NCBI GenBank assembly: GCA_032173965.1
Contig: JAVUNC010000004.1
Location: forward strand, 58,155,501-58,219,500
Reading direction: 5' to 3'
Origin: Sitta carolinensis
Lineage: Eukaryota > Chordata > Aves > Passeriformes > Sittidae
DNA length: 64,000 nt
Numbering within the stretch: the stretch's first letter is position 1; every line of letters begins with the position of its first letter. A program made the position numbers and the translations under genes. Under the pieces are notes generated by a model that saw only the letters and a list, made by a program, of their open reading frames with translations, searched no databases and had not been told where the DNA came from. This document shows positions 27,801 through 42,296 of this stretch, piece by piece.

Positions 27801-30800
27801 AACTTTGCACTGTTAAAGAGATTAAATCCAGACTGATGATTTGAAAGTGGCTACCAGGATCGCAAGGCTTTTTGAAGTAAGTGTTCAAGTAATACTCACA
27901 ATGACTCATAATGACAAAAAAAATCATACCATATGCAAATTTCAGTATTCAAGATGCTCTGAACCCTGATTAGCAGAGGATAAACAAGCAAAGAGATCTT
28001 TTCCTGATTTCCATCCATACAAACTCCTTCCAACAAGCAGGAATGCATGCAGCCCCTAAAGCACTGAGCTCCAAAACAGGAAGTCACACTTACAAATCCA
28101 TTCTCCCCCAGTATGGTTTCATTATACACAGAGTCTAGTAAATTTTGTGTTCAGAGGTGCTGCCTTTGAACAGAGAAGCTACGGTTATTTCAGTAAGTTT
28201 ATTATGTTAGGCAATGTTGACTTGCAAAATGCAAACTGCTTCTCTGAGGAGGTGAGAGGAACTTATTCATTTGGACAACTTCCTTTTTTGTGTCCTTATG
28301 TGTTCCCTTTTTCACATACACACACGCACACTGTTCAATGTAAAATTAATCAGTGTGATAGTATTTGCAAATGGAGAAGAAATTCCCTGTGCCCATTTTT
28401 ACTCCATTTCTCACTATTACAGGGTTGCATGAGACACAGGATCACTCAGAATTGGATTCTGAAATTGCGTAGGTGATCACGACGGAATCTCCTGGCTTCG
28501 CAACCATGATTTCGTTCAATTTAGGTCAGAATCTTATCTGATGCATCTTGTGCTAGGTTCTCCAAAAGTGTCTGTCTTGGTCTGCCTAGTTCTTCCTCAA
28601 GGGCAGCACATTGGTTTCAAGGTCTGAGTGTTTTCTTTAGAGCAAGAAAGAGGCTTATGCTAGCCTAAAGTCTATTTTCAATCTGTACTTGAGTCTCAGC
28701 TACAGACATTAGTTCAGATGTAGACATCCTCTTAATTTGGATTGTAAACTGGGTGAAGAAAAGGGAAACTAGAAAAATTAGATTATTAGATTATACATGA
28801 TATCACTACCCAACAACATAATCTGATTTTGTCTTTACCATTATAGTCAGTCCTCATTGTGACTACAGAAACCTAGTGAATTTAAAATGTTAAACTTAGG
28901 ACTTCTTTGCCATGGTGACATTTTTAGCACTAGATTTATCTCAGTCTTACTCTGAAGGGCTTTTTTTCCTTTGGTTTTGCTTTTTCCTCTATGTGGGAAA
29001 GGAGGCAATTTTCCCTGCAAATAAAGCCCAGTTTTAAAAGGGTAAATCTGCCAAAGCAGCTTATGTCCAGAATTGCTGGCAATCAGCCACCAATTCTGTC
29101 CAGTCACAGGCAAAAATAAAATAAAAAAAATTCCTGGAGAACAGATGATCAGCATCCTGTAGCACTGATTTGAGACAGAGTTAAAGAGGTCATGTAAATG
29201 CAGCATATGGTTTCAGTGACTAGCTACTGAGTTTTATCTTTATTTCTCAGCATCTGAAGTTAAAGATTTCTATGCCAGGATATAAATCTAGATGAAAATT
29301 CCTAAAAATCTAGAGGATAATGCCTATCAATAAATCTGAACAAATAACCACTGCACATTCTTAACTATAAGCAAATCAGCTAATAACAAGCTTTCAATTC
29401 TTTCTGGTTCTGCAGCAAAAACGTGAAAAAAACTGAGATACAGATAAGGCTAAAATAAATTGCTCTCATCTAAGACAATTACTAGAAAAAGATGCAATTA
29501 AATTGGAAGTTCTTGGAGTGTAAAGGAATTCACGTCACAGATTTTAGAAAAAGAGGCCAGAGAAAACCAGAAGGTAACAATTGACTTGTAAGAAAATACT
29601 CTAATCACAAGTGCTCAGAGCTTTAAAATATTTGGAAAGTGAAGTAATCACCTACGAAACAAGATCCATTTATGAGGAAGAGGGAAGAAGAAACCAAGGT
29701 AGTTCTTCATAACAGACTAATGCAGCCCTCCCTGTTGCCAGGGCAAGTGCAAGAGTATGGCAAAGGATCAGGGAAGAACAGCTCAGCATCCACCTGTCCT
29801 CTAGTAATTAGCAAACAGACAAATCCTGATAGGGAGCAAGTAACAGTGGTATAGACATTTTGGTTGTACCCTGAACTAAAATTACTTATTCAGATGAAAG
29901 ATATATCTTTTTTGCATGTCAGGATTTTCTAACATGCTCTTAGATGTTAATGAGACTGAGACAATCCACATACAATAACATAGCTCAAACTCTTGCCATG
30001 GTAATTTTTATGCTCAGAGATGTAAAGCAGCTTCTCTCTTTTTGGTTTCTCAAGGCAATATTATTGCTCTTCTCAACATCCAATCTTCTTTCCTCAGAAT
30101 TTTTTTTTTTTACATTTCTACCTATCAGAAGCCTGTATGTGTTCCTTTCACTTTCATTTCTCTTTCAATTCTACGTGTGCTCCTATGTGTTAGCTTGTTC
30201 TGTTTCCTTGAAAATGCATAATCCAAAGCCTTCTATCTACTTTTAATTACAAATTTATCTTTCCCATAGATGCAAGAAAAGCATAACAAGATGTGTGTAA
30301 AAGAAGTAGCCAAGTGTTGAGAATTTGATCTATCAACTCCAATCTTTTCCTTCCCTACAAAGAAAATTCAATGAACATTTAAGTTTGTTTATATACATAT
30401 ATTTTCTTTTTTCAGTTCCTGTGACATTATTATAATTCAGCTTGGTAGTTTTAAACTTATTCATAAGCCTGGGAGAATAACCTGAACACTTTAACTGCTG
30501 TCACTAATGTTATGTTAATTAAGATGTCACTGAACATCTACCAGGTTTGGCCTCATTCAAATTACGTACCTGCTGGCAATTAGCATTCCAGCTGGAGAAC
30601 CCTCATTGTATTGTCATAACTTAAATACCTGCACATTTGCAGCCCTGAGGTTTGACATTTTAACTACAGCAAGAGAAATTTCTTTTGAAGTACTGCAGCC
30701 TGTAAAACTTTCAAGTTTGGTTACTAGCATGTAATAGTGTAGAAAATGTGAAGAAAATACACTGGTGAAACTTAACAGTGTGACTGTTCACAGGTGTAAG

Positions 30801-31190
30801 TCATAGATGTTAAGCCAAATTTTAAGGCACATCCTATTCCTGGTAACACTATTTCAGCCCTTCAACAGAAGCAACCAGCTATTAAAATAAACAGAAATAA
30901 CTACTTGTAACTACCAGTAGGTACATGTGGAGTTGATTTCTGTGGGTACATAGATGTGCACCTGAATTGTAGAAACATGCTGGTACTGAATCAGCTCACA
31001 ATTTCTAGGACCTGATTTATTGTTCCTGACTGCAGTAAAGGCCATGTTGCATCCTACACTTTCACAGGAGTTGGTGACAATGAGGCTTTTCTCTGTTTCA
31101 TTCCAACCCAGAGAGTGACACCATCTTTACCTCCCTCACAGGTCAAAATGTGCTACTTCACTACATATTTGGAATACCTGTTTCTAAAGC

Positions 31191-31222
31191 CAACCAAAAA
31201 CCAAACCAAACCAACAACCCCC
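31191..31222. repeat. (CCAAA)n short simple repeat
   Basis: Four to five imperfect copies of CCAAA/CCAAAC lie within the SYNE1 giant intron. This is low-complexity sequence with no further content. Confidence 0.6.
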
Positions 31223-34200
31223 AAAAAAGCAGCAACAAAATCCCTCCTTGACTAGTTAAGAACTAGCACAATGGCATACCATTATTTACTCTCATTCATG
31301 AATGGATGCAATTTCCTATTTGAAATGGATGACATCTTACTGATAAATTATAAAGTGTAATTTTTTTTGTGCAGACACAAGTGTGCCCGAGGAACACAGG
31401 ATTTTTAAATGTGCTCAAGATCTCAAATACAAACACACAGAAACAGTAAGCCTGAACTATTAGTCTCTTAGAAACCAGATGTAAACACAACAATTAACTG
31501 TTCATGATTCCTCTCATTTATTCAAATCACTTTTGGAAGCTCATCACACCTGCAGTTCTCTTACTAACCACACAAATGAAAAGGAATGATTTTGAAAAAG
31601 AAGAATTATGCAATGAAGCTCTGTACAAGCTCACCAAAGTGACCAAACAAAAGGCCATTCTGGAAAGCAAGTCCAAGAAAACAGATTATACAACTAAACT
31701 CCTTTCCACAATATATTGCCATGTAGAAGCAGCAGATTTTCTGCTCCTGAGAGAGTCAGCCAGAAAAAAAAAAATGTATCAAAATGAGCTCCTGTCTCTT
31801 TGGGAAGCAGAAAGCAAAATATTCACAGCAAGATTCAAGGTTTTCTATTCAAGAAAGATTTCATTCATTTGAATGAAAAGGTAGCAACCAACAGAAAGCT
31901 TTTAATAACACTATAGTTTTTTAGTAGGATGAATAGGTATTTTAAAAATGTAAACAAGGTGGTCACATGGCTTCACTTTTACTTAATGGACCTAGCACTA
32001 AAAAAAAAATTAGTAGTCCCAAGATAGCCCACTGACTTTATCTCATTTATGTTTATAAATGAGAATTTAGATCTAGAAATATTAACTATGTTTAGGGTAC
32101 TAAATTAATTCACAAATAAAAAATTTGTAATTTCTTAATACTAATTAGAATCTCATTACAACCTCACTGAAAATTTTTAATTCCCTTCATTTGTTTGTTC
32201 ATGGATTGCATTATCAAGCACTCAGGTCTTTGAAACTGAAGAAAGGCATCTAAAGAGGTATTTAAAAAATGCACACCATGCGTTTTTATGGCAATATCCA
32301 TCTCCAGGTGCCCAAATGCCTTTTCAAATCTTATTCTTCCTGCAACTTCAGTAATGCAAAACAGCCAGAAATCCAGGTTAATTAGACTTATGTCCTGTCT
32401 AATAAGTCTTAGAGTGTTTTATTACCACAAGTTACATCTGCTAACAAACATTTATGCCTGGAGACCTGTGATAACACAGTGGCTTGATCACAATTTTTTT
32501 CACTGATTTGTGATTGATCATTGCATAGTCTCACCTCTGTCTCTCCCATCAACAAACTTGAGTTTGGTTGATTTAAGAATTGTCTCACCACCACAGTCTG
32601 AGCTTTTGTACCAATACTCTCCAGTGGGGGAAAAAATGCCAGCTGGGCTACAAATCTGAGCGAAGGGTCCATTCCCAACACCTCTTTCCTCATTTGGATG
32701 GGAGCTCAAGCTTTGTGACTCCCATTGAAAAGTACTTCTTTTCCTCACTGTAACAGGGCACACCAGGTTCACCTGTGAGTGAATGAATAGGAATGCCCAG
32801 GCTGCAAAACGGCACTCAGCTCCCAGCAGAGAATGACTGGGCTGGTACAACTGGCTCATAACTGCTGTAACTGATGATGCTGACTCTTGATTCACTCCTG
32901 AAAAACCACATGATGTTCCTACATTACCCAGTGGATGCTTCTGGAGTCAAGTAGAAGAGAAAATTCATCTGTATTATTTGTCTTGTATAAGCCAGGAGCA
33001 GTTTGCAGCCCTAGAAATGGGAATGGCTGTACCACATGGACATAGGAAAGCTTAGGAATGTCTTAGCAAATGAGACAATAAAATAGAAACCCTGGCCAAA
33101 ACAAACAGAATAAAGAGATAGGTCTTTACACAGGCTCAACTGTAATAATGTACTTGAATTTCCTTGGAAGAATGAAAGCACAGTCCAAAAGTGAATTTAC
33201 TACAAATTTCTCATAATTTCTCATAAAGAGACAAGTCTGAGAACTATAAGCTCCATTCCTAAGGAGGATTTATTTTTTTTTTTTTAACTATATAAGTCAC
33301 TGCAAGCAAGTAAATATTCTGCTTCACTACACTGGTTTGGCCAAAAATCATCTTGAATACTGTGCTCTTGCATGTAGAGTTGGGGATTTTTTTCCCCTCC
33401 GAGACTGGAAAGCTAACAGTAATACTCTTCACGTACAATTGCTCCTGTAGTTCATTCCATTCACCTTATGGAAAGAAGATTTTTTCCTCTGTTTTAATGA
33501 GCTTACGATAAAGTCTTTACAGAACAGCTGCTGCATTGACCAGGTCCGTGGCTTTCTCACAATAGCACCTTAGGTAAAGGCTTACGGGAAGTCCACACTG
33601 TACAGTGAGGAAGCTGTGCCCACCCAGGCACACTGAGGGTGACTCCCAAGCAAGCTGGTGGAAGCAGGACAGGTTATGCAGTTAAAAGTGAGGTGCAGAA
33701 AGCAAGGGAACATTCTACTACATTTGTACAGGCCTTTGGTTTCTCTGTAAGGGGGTGATGAATTTTCTCAGAATTATACTGGCATAGCTAAAGAAACTCA
33801 GGGATTTAGATAAAAAAAGTCTCAACTCTGATTCTGCAACAACGGCTATGTGGGTACAGGTGTTATTAAATGTTCTAGATGTATCCCTTATCTGGGGTGA
33901 ATACAAGTCTTCAGCTCGGAGATTTACAGGTTTTGCAGAGTTGTGTCACAAGCCTAACAGTGTTACAAGGAGATTACATACATTCTCCATAGTCACTTAA
34001 ACCAATGTACATCAGTGAGGGCACAATCCTCTTAAAAGTATGAAAGACTAGATAACAAATACTGAAGAGCAATTACATAAAATCTAGTGAAATTACAGTG
34101 AAAGAATCTTCACAAATGACATCTCTTAATATGTTAATGTTTATGTTCCATGTAATGAAACTCCAAAAGATATTTCACAGTGATCTCTGTTAACAGCAAT

Positions 34201-35214
34201 GACTCCTCAGCAGGGAAAGCATGCAAGGCAGATAAATCAGAGAGAGAGGGAGAGCAGGTTGAGGTATGAGCTCTTGGCCCCCAGGCCAAGCTGCGCTGGG
34301 GCTGAGTTGGAGTCTGAGAACTGTCCTCACTGTGCGGTAACCCAGTATTTCTCCTCCTTACCTGGAGACTGCTTATCCTGGAACACCAAGCTGCTTTTCT
34401 CCTACTTCCCTCACAGTTCTGATATTGAATTGAAATGATAATTGAGAACCTAAAATAATCAGGATTTCTTTCAAAGTACAGGATGGAGGCTAGTTTTTTA
34501 ATGTTAGTCCGAGTTTTTTTACACCCCTTCTGCACGTTGTACCCAGAGCAGCCCCAAACTAAAGTCTACTAACAAATGAGAATAATAAAACTTACACCCC
34601 CAATTAGTAGCAATCAAAATTTGAATTTTAAAAATTGCTGTGCAACTAAGCAGTCAGTTATAACTTCTTGTAAAACGTAACAATATCTTTCAATCATCTC
34701 TTTTTAGTTTACCATGGAGACATAAATTCCAAAGAGATAGAGAGGGAGGTTTTGGTGGGTTTTCTTTATTTCCTTCTCGACTACTGGATTCTTAATAAAT
34801 CATTGACATGTCCCTCATAAAGCTCTTTCTCATCATGGGTGAAAGACAGAACAAGTTGCCTGTTTTCTTGCACCCAGTAATAGACGATTCACTAGGATAC
34901 ATACAACTGCCAACCAAAAAACCTCAGTGTGAATCTAAAATTAGAACTCAGTGATATGAGTCACAAGGAGAAGCTTTGTGACAGAAACAAGGATATTTTT
35001 AAGCAAATGAAGTCTAAAGAGCAAAATAAAAATGGCATTCTATAAAAAAACCCTGTGGTATATATTACTAATAATTGTTATGTGTTATTTTTCATCAATG
35101 AGTTTTTTCTACCTGCAAGTATATTCTCTGAAGTATATTATCATTCTGGTAAATAATTATGGTGAAGCTTTTGATTTCTAAAAATGGGCAAAACATGATT
35201 ACAGCAAAATTATT

Positions 35215-35230
35215 AAAAAAAAAAAAAAAA
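35215..35230. repeat. Poly(A) run, 16 nt
   Basis: An uninterrupted A16 tract lies in the SYNE1 intron. No 3' end of a retroposon was recognised immediately upstream. Confidence 0.85.
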
Positions 35231-36458
35231 GAACTTTCTGATTGGAATATTTTGCCTTCATGTTACAGAAGTCTCTACATCAGTATAGAAGCATGATCAG
35301 CAGTTGTTCATCTACAAAACTATTTTAATTCCCATTAATTAGTAACAAGAGGCATGTCCTCCTGCATTTTTCAGTTCCTCTAGTATTAAAAACAATACAT
35401 GTGGCATTCTAAAAGGGAGCATTTTCTATGGTAATGACAGTAAGCCATGGCCAAATTTAATAAGACACCAAAATATATTGTAGAAAGATATTATGGCACA
35501 GCTCTGAGGAAGTAAAGTTTAATTTTTCAAGCCTGCCGTGTATAGAAGAGAAACAGAAAATCACAAAACAGACGATTGATAAATTGTCTAACCTGCATAA
35601 AAAAAAAGTCATAAAAATATTTTGAAGGTATTCTGCTTCTTGATACCCCCCAACCCAAAGCTATTACTAAAATAACTGTCTAGCAGCCTGTCAGAATAGA
35701 GGGAGCACTCTCAAAAATAAACACTGCAAGATTTTCCCTCTCAAAATCTCTATCTTCACTAAACCATCAAAACTGACACATAATTGTCCCTATTTAGACT
35801 TCCGAAATATCTCTTTTCACACCAGTAACAAATATGGCAGATGTTATTTTGAGACAAAATCTTAAAACAGTTTTTGAGCCTCAGATAACACTTTATCAAA
35901 ACCAAAATTAAACAGCTGCAGTGTGGATGCCTACATTCAAACTTGTCAAATCATAGTGAGCAGCACAGAGCTGCTGAAGACAGGTTCATGTAAAACACAA
36001 CTTGCCTGACATGTTACGGGTATCTCCTATATTTAGGATACAGCATTTTAGCCACCATCTATAAAATACTCAAATAGTGCAACAGTCTTGTTGCATTTTG
36101 CCTCCTATATTTTGCATAACAAATCCTGTCAGTGTTTCAACAGTAGCACAGGAGAAGAATTTCAGTTTTTGAACTGTGTTTCCTCACATCCAAATGAAAG
36201 CAATCTCGGTGTGAGACACCACCATATCAGCCATTTTCTGCCCTAAATATACACTTTATCCTACATGAAAAATGGAAAACTGTGTTTGTTTTTCCTTAAA
36301 AAGCAACTCAAATGCAAATATATATATATGCAATTTATGTCACCTGTGTGATTTTTTTGTGCTTTGAATCTTGGTTGACTAACCAAGTGGAAGGAGGAGC
36401 ACAGATTATTTTAACAACCTGTGGAAATTTTACTGTGATAATCAACAGTGAAAGCAAG

Positions 36459-36490
36459 AAAAAAAAAACAAAAACAAAACCAAACAAACC
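36459..36490. repeat. A-rich (AAAAC)n simple repeat
   Basis: A run of A passes into AAAAC/AAACC units. It follows an unremarkable AT-rich intronic stretch. Confidence 0.7.
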
Positions 36491-38140
36491 AGGAATATGT
36501 TAATTCACATTGTTAGTTTTGTGGTCAAAAGCAGTAGGAAAAGTGAAAGCAAAAAGACAACAATATTAACTTTAAAAAATTCTAAAAATGTACTTTAAAT
36601 CTATAACTTGGAATTTGTTAATGATGAAAAAACATCTAAAAATAAAAATATAGAACTATGCCTCACTGAAATACATTCTGCATTTCACATACTGCCCCAG
36701 GACTGTGTTCTCATTGAAGAGAACACAAAGTGAAAGCTAACTGCAGTGAAAGGAAAAAAAAAAAAGTCAGCATATGTTTTTTTCCACTGAGATACTTATT
36801 GCACCATATGTCAAAACAGTCTAACTATATGACAAAATATTCTAATATAACATGATACCTAAATTCAGTTCATACTTTAGTCATTTGTACTACTAGTGAA
36901 ATATCTTTATCATTTCCTCCATGTTTTTGCAGTGCCTACAGGTAGTTCAGAACTTCTCTTCACCAGCAATACATCAGATTATTACCATCACATACCTGGG
37001 TCAGGAAAAATCTGAAGTGGATTCTCAATGAACTTGTTTGCAAACATATAAACGAAAATTAAACACTTCTAAAAATGATGATTTTACAGGATGCCTTAGT
37101 AACTTTCCTTATCAAGTATTAACTAATATTTAACTTGAATATCCCCAGGTTCAGACTTTCCTTTCACACACTTCTGTTGTAGGAGATGAAAACATTGTTT
37201 TTGCCTGTTAATGATCATCTTTTCAGCTATGATGGTGGGTTTTTTCCAGCTGTCTTAACCTTCACACATAAACTTTGTATTTCAGCATTTTGTTCTGAAA
37301 TAGCATTAACTTAAATTTTCTCACACTGAAAAAAATAATTAAAAAGAGACTGAAGTCCTGCTTGACTTCATCTTGTTAAGTAACATGTGGGATGCAATGT
37401 TATTCAGATTCCCAATTCATCATTTAGATTTACTTGACCTTCAATCATAGAGCTCATACCAGTCAATAGAGTCGAAAGTGTTTATTTTCCCTTAACACAC
37501 TGCCAGTAAGTAATGAATTGCCTTAGATACAATATTTTCTCACCTAATAGACTAACAATTTACACTGGCGTTTTCTGTAATTCAAGAAAAATCCAAGAAA
37601 GATGCAGGAATCCAACTGGGACACTTTAGATAGTGAAAGACTCCAAGCAAAAGGCATCAGCACGACTGCATGGTACCAGTATACACAAGCAAAACAGATA
37701 GAAGGGAACCTTGACCAGGGCAGTGTTTTTAAATACAGGGATAAAACTCAATTGTGCAAAGATGTGCAGCATGCCCTTCCTGATCAAGCACACCTTTTCA
37801 GTTTTGCTGACATTCTCAAATGTCATCTTGCACTTTGGTTTCAACAACAATAAAATGGTAAACGGCACTGAAGGAGAGACTCTGCCTTTTTCCCAGGAGC
37901 TCACTTGAGCTGTACAAACCAATTCTTAGCTGGTTCAGGAATAAGGTAAGAAGAAGAGTACTGGTGAAAACAAAGTTTGGAATGTGTATGTAGTGAAGTG
38001 AGGTATTTTCAGCAGCAGGTATCTGTTAAATCACCCTAGCTTAATGTTACACTGTGGCTCTTGGCACTGTTGACTTAGAGAGAAAAATAGAGGAAAATAC
38101 CAAAAAAGGTACATATTAACAAAGAGCCTATCAGCTAAAC

Positions 38141-38276
38141 AGAAAAAAAAAAAAAATGTAGTTAATGGCTTCTGGTATGGAAAAAAAAAAAAAGCTAGGC
38201 TGTAAAAAAAGGAAAAGAAAAGCCAGAAGGGGAAGAGGACAGGGGAAAGGAAGAGAGAAAATCCAGGAGAAAAACA
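38141..38276. repeat. Purine-rich low-complexity tract
   Basis: Two poly(A) runs of about 13-14 nt are separated by about 24 nt of mixed sequence. They are followed by a nearly pure A/G segment from about 38202 to 38276. The tract is intronic and non-coding; the minus-strand ORF through it is a Phe/Leu/Pro-rich artefact. Confidence 0.7.
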
Positions 38277-41200
38277 AACTCACAACATTCTGTGAATAGT
38301 GATAACGTAAGGAAGGCATAAAACTGCAGAAGATGATAGTCAGTTGTAGGTAATTTTACATAAAATAAGGACTAGGCTTGATGCTAATTTGACCTGCCTG
38401 TATTGAAGCTTTTCTGGAGTGTTTGAGTGTTACTAGAGCAGTGTCTCCTTTCCAGCATGGTTAGTCTCCATGCATGACCATACTGCTTGCTTTCCCACCT
38501 TAGCTCTTCCTACATCATGAAATGTCTCTACAGTGAGTTTACAAAACCCCAAAATACCCACAATCTAAAGTGAGTTGAAGAGCCTAATGAGAACAGTGGT
38601 GCAATTCAGAAGAAACGAAAGATGGAAGAGAATTTTTTATGCTTCCCTATCATTTGTAGAGGGTTTAAGACAAAAAAGTTATTGTCTTGTAACATTATAT
38701 TGTTTAAATTGTTGTACTTTGTACACTATAGAACTGGTTTTACTGACTGGAGTAAAAATGGATAACAGCCTCAAAATATCAGTTATACGACAGCAACCTA
38801 ATTTGGGTGGTGTATATGTTTAGACTGTAGTGCAGACCGAATTTTTGATGATTCACTACAGAAAAGGAAAAAGGTGTCCTGTTTGACTAAATGGATCACC
38901 CAATAAGGAACACAGTGATGCTCACAGAAGTCTTCATTCAGCTGAGACTACTAAGTGAGAAACTGAAAGGAAAAAAACCACAGAAGGACAGAAAAGTGGG
39001 AATTAGAAAAGACTACAGTAATAGCATGCTTCAGTGACTGTTCAACATCACCTTACAAGCCTGTAAGAACAAGTCAGCATAATGGAACAACAAGGTCCTG
39101 AGGAATGGGACAAATGAGACAATTCTTTTTTTCCCTTTTTTTTTCTTCAGAACAGCATGAGCATAACTGCAGTTTGCCTGTAACAATGCATACCAACAGA
39201 AAAGATTGCATTTCATGGCGGCAGAGATTGAAACATCATAAGAGATTTATTAGATTGTCCTCCAGCACTTCTTGTTTTGATATTTGTAGCTATCAAAGAT
39301 GCTTTAAGCATCTTTGGTATACAGTTACAATGCCAAAGAACTTGCACTTCCTGTAGGCTACAGAGCTGTGCTTCTGTGTCAATTGGCTTTAACTCCCAGA
39401 GTAGCCCAAAAACCAGTCCCAGGAATGCAACCTGTATTGATGGTGTACACCAGTTCTGCTAAGGTTTTATGGGTGCTTTTATAACATGAACAACTAGGAA
39501 GCATAAGGTATTGTACAAAACCTAGAACTAGCAAGCTTGTCTTGGCTTTCTGTCTCAGGCGAATTTCTGAGCCCTGTGATACACAAGGTTATTCAAAAAC
39601 TCTGTACATGTACAGAGTGTATTGCAAGTGTCGTAATTACCAAATGGAAGTGACTAGAAATATTTATATTAAAAAAAACAAATAAACAAATAAAAAGACC
39701 AACCAACACAATCAAATTTGTTGCTCTCTGACAGATTTTAAGAGAGCGTATATAGTTGTGTTCACTAAGCATGCACAGCAGAGATTTCAAAACTGCTGTT
39801 GAGAATCCCAGTGAAGAGTGGTATTTTTCTGGTATTTCCTACGCTCTCCCACCACAAACACTCACTGGAAACCCATGAGGCACAAATAAGAACAATGTGG
39901 AGGAGGGAGCAGAGCTTGCTTTACCTCTCAGTGCTGATGAATTTCCAGCACTGACATCTTGCAGCACTGTCTAAACGGTGTCACACAAGAACTGTCCTGC
40001 CTCAGCTTACAGCCAGGTACAAAAACAAGTAAAACAGTGCTGCTCTGCACTGACTGAGGATTCCCCAAACCAGTGTCTTCCAGTTACACCTTGAATGCTG
40101 TCAATTCCACTCTCACCTTGAGCTGCACACCCAGCTCTGTGCTGACTCTGGGCTGCCACACAAACATGCCAAGAAATATCTCTGTGCACTATGCTCATCT
40201 ACTCCTATTTCAGCTGACTATAATTTCTGAAAGGTAGAGCAACCTCAATACACAAGGGCTTAGGTAGTCGCAGTGCAGACTGCCTGCTCATCCATAATGC
40301 AGAACTACAGACTAAAAAAAGATTTAGGCTCCAAGCACTCTAGCTTTGGCACAGGTGATTTATTGAAATAGTGCATCTGCAGCAAAACTCAGATCCCATC
40401 AATACCAAGCTGAGCACATTTCATCTGAGAAGCAAATAATCCAGTTACAGGTATGACTTGAAATTAATATACAATGCCAAATTTCTATTTAGTTCATACA
40501 ATTTCTTTTAAAATGTCTTCACTTCAGAATTCACGTAACTATTTTTGCTTAATTTCCAAAAATAAAAATATAAAAACATTATAGCAGACTATGTATCAGA
40601 TCTCAGCAGAGACAAATACATAAAAATTAAGAAAAAGCGTAAAAAACCCCAAAATGCAAATAAACAGAACAGCCATTTTGTCAGCAATAGCTTTACAGAT
40701 GTTTAGAAAGCTAGCACATAACAATCTGATAATTAACGGTCCCCACACATTGTAAATACCTTCTGTAGCATCCTCCTTATACACTGCTTCAGAGCACCAG
40801 ACTGGATAATACTCCCTGCACACAGTTCAGCTCCCTGATGCTTTCCTTTGCAATATGGCTCCATAACCTTTGAGTACCTCTTTCATGCCCATTATGCATT
40901 TCTTCATATTCCTCAGAAGGTCTCTCAGTTTCTTAATAATTTCAATTTTTGCTTCAAGCGTCTCAGTATTTTTTTTTTTCCTGGAATACCTACTAAGAAC
41001 ACTATTTCATACAAACGTATGTTATCCTGGGATATACACACACTGTGTCCTGAGACCCCTGCCTGCTCTGTGGGCAAGGCTGTCTCACTGTGCCTTTGCA
41101 CAGTCTCATTCAACTCTACCTGGAGTGTCTTAGTATAATGCATAAACCATAAATCCTCTGAGCATGAAATATTTCCTCACTCTGTGTTTGTTGGCACTTT

Positions 41201-42296
41201 GAACAGCCATTGTCCAACATTGTGACCAGACATAAAAACAGAATGGGAACATACAGTAAATGCACAAAAGGCTGAAGAAAATAAAGTAGAACTACTACTA
41301 AGTTGGAATTGATGAAGTGCTGTAGCAGGTCGAAATAGGACAGACTCCTTCATTTATCTACTGAGGCTACATGGAAATCATTGGTACTAGTAGTACTGGT
41401 GGCTGGGAAGCTAAATTCAGATCTGAACTGAAAAACAGTAAATGGTAGGAAAACCCATGAGCAGACTAAGCTTCCAGATTTAGAGGATACAGAAAGGGGT
41501 AACAAAGGTTCTGTGCATACAAACTTTTGTTGACGTCAATGCAAACTAGTCTTTAGAGGAAAAACAGCCAGGGATTTATGATCAGGTTTGAAGTTAATAG
41601 GATTGAAATCTACAGCAGCACTGACAATTTGTTTCTAGTCAATATCATTATTTGAATTTAAAAAAATCCAGATGCAAGCTTTTAGCAGCAGCAGTTAAGT
41701 GTATAACTTCTAAGAAAACACAATAAATTTATTTAGTAATACTATATTATAGGACCATAAAACCATAATGAATACTCAAAGAATATTGCAAAGACATCCT
41801 GTGATGTGTTATCTTAAAGGTCATCAATTTGAGGACTAATAATGTCACTGAGCTATGACTTCTTCAATGCTTAACAACATAATAAAGCACTGTCCTCACT
41901 GCTAAACTAATAAATATTAGTTTATCAGTATAAAAGATCTACCAGTTGACACTGTAGTTGAGAAAAGAATGAATATAATTCCTATTCTCTTTTCTATGGG
42001 AAAATGGGTACACACATGAGGTAACCTGGGGGAATCAGAACCAAAACATTATAATCTTCAATTCAGTGTACTGTCCCATGTTCATGTTGACTGCTTTGAA
42101 GCATCACGTTAATGCTATGCCAAAGGACTCATATAATCACAGCCCTTTGGATAGACTACAAGTATTTTCCAGTAGGTTAGTTTAGAAAAGTTACTAAACT
42201 TCAGAAAAATTGTTCTGGCTGTTCAGTATAGCAGAAAATAGGAACTCCCATTTACAGGGGCATGGCAGAGAGCACCAGCCTAAGTCAGTCACTTAC

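Larger units (their letters stand above)
1445..42296 (-). other. SYNE1: SYNE1 giant intron between first and second coding exons (40.85 kb)
   Basis: The intron is bounded on the minus strand by the donor GTAAGT (42296-42291) and the acceptor AG (1446-1445). Its content is mostly unique AT-rich sequence. I recognise three CR1 fragments (13.4, 15.2 and 19.4-20.3 kb) and scattered A/T-rich simple repeats. Many ORFs of 60-125 codons occur on both strands, but none has recognisable domains, consistent codon pattern or convincing splice context. Slightly GC-richer blocks without identifiable content lie near 17.7-17.9, 23.1-23.6, 32.5-32.9, 34.2-34.4 and 39.9-40.2 kb; they could be conserved regulatory elements or very old repeats. 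No intronic RNA gene was recognised. Confidence 0.85.

Noticed and set aside
32518..32895. 125-codon minus-strand ORF with a faint immunoglobulin-like look (NLVCPV ... GEYWYK)
   Set aside because: There is no proper V-set spacing or D-x-G-x-Y-x-C motif, no signal peptide exon and no splice context. An ORF of this length is expected by chance in 64 kb.
34134..34535. 133-codon minus-strand ORF
   Set aside because: No recognisable domain; it overlaps a plus-strand ORF in a slightly GC-richer block, consistent with chance.
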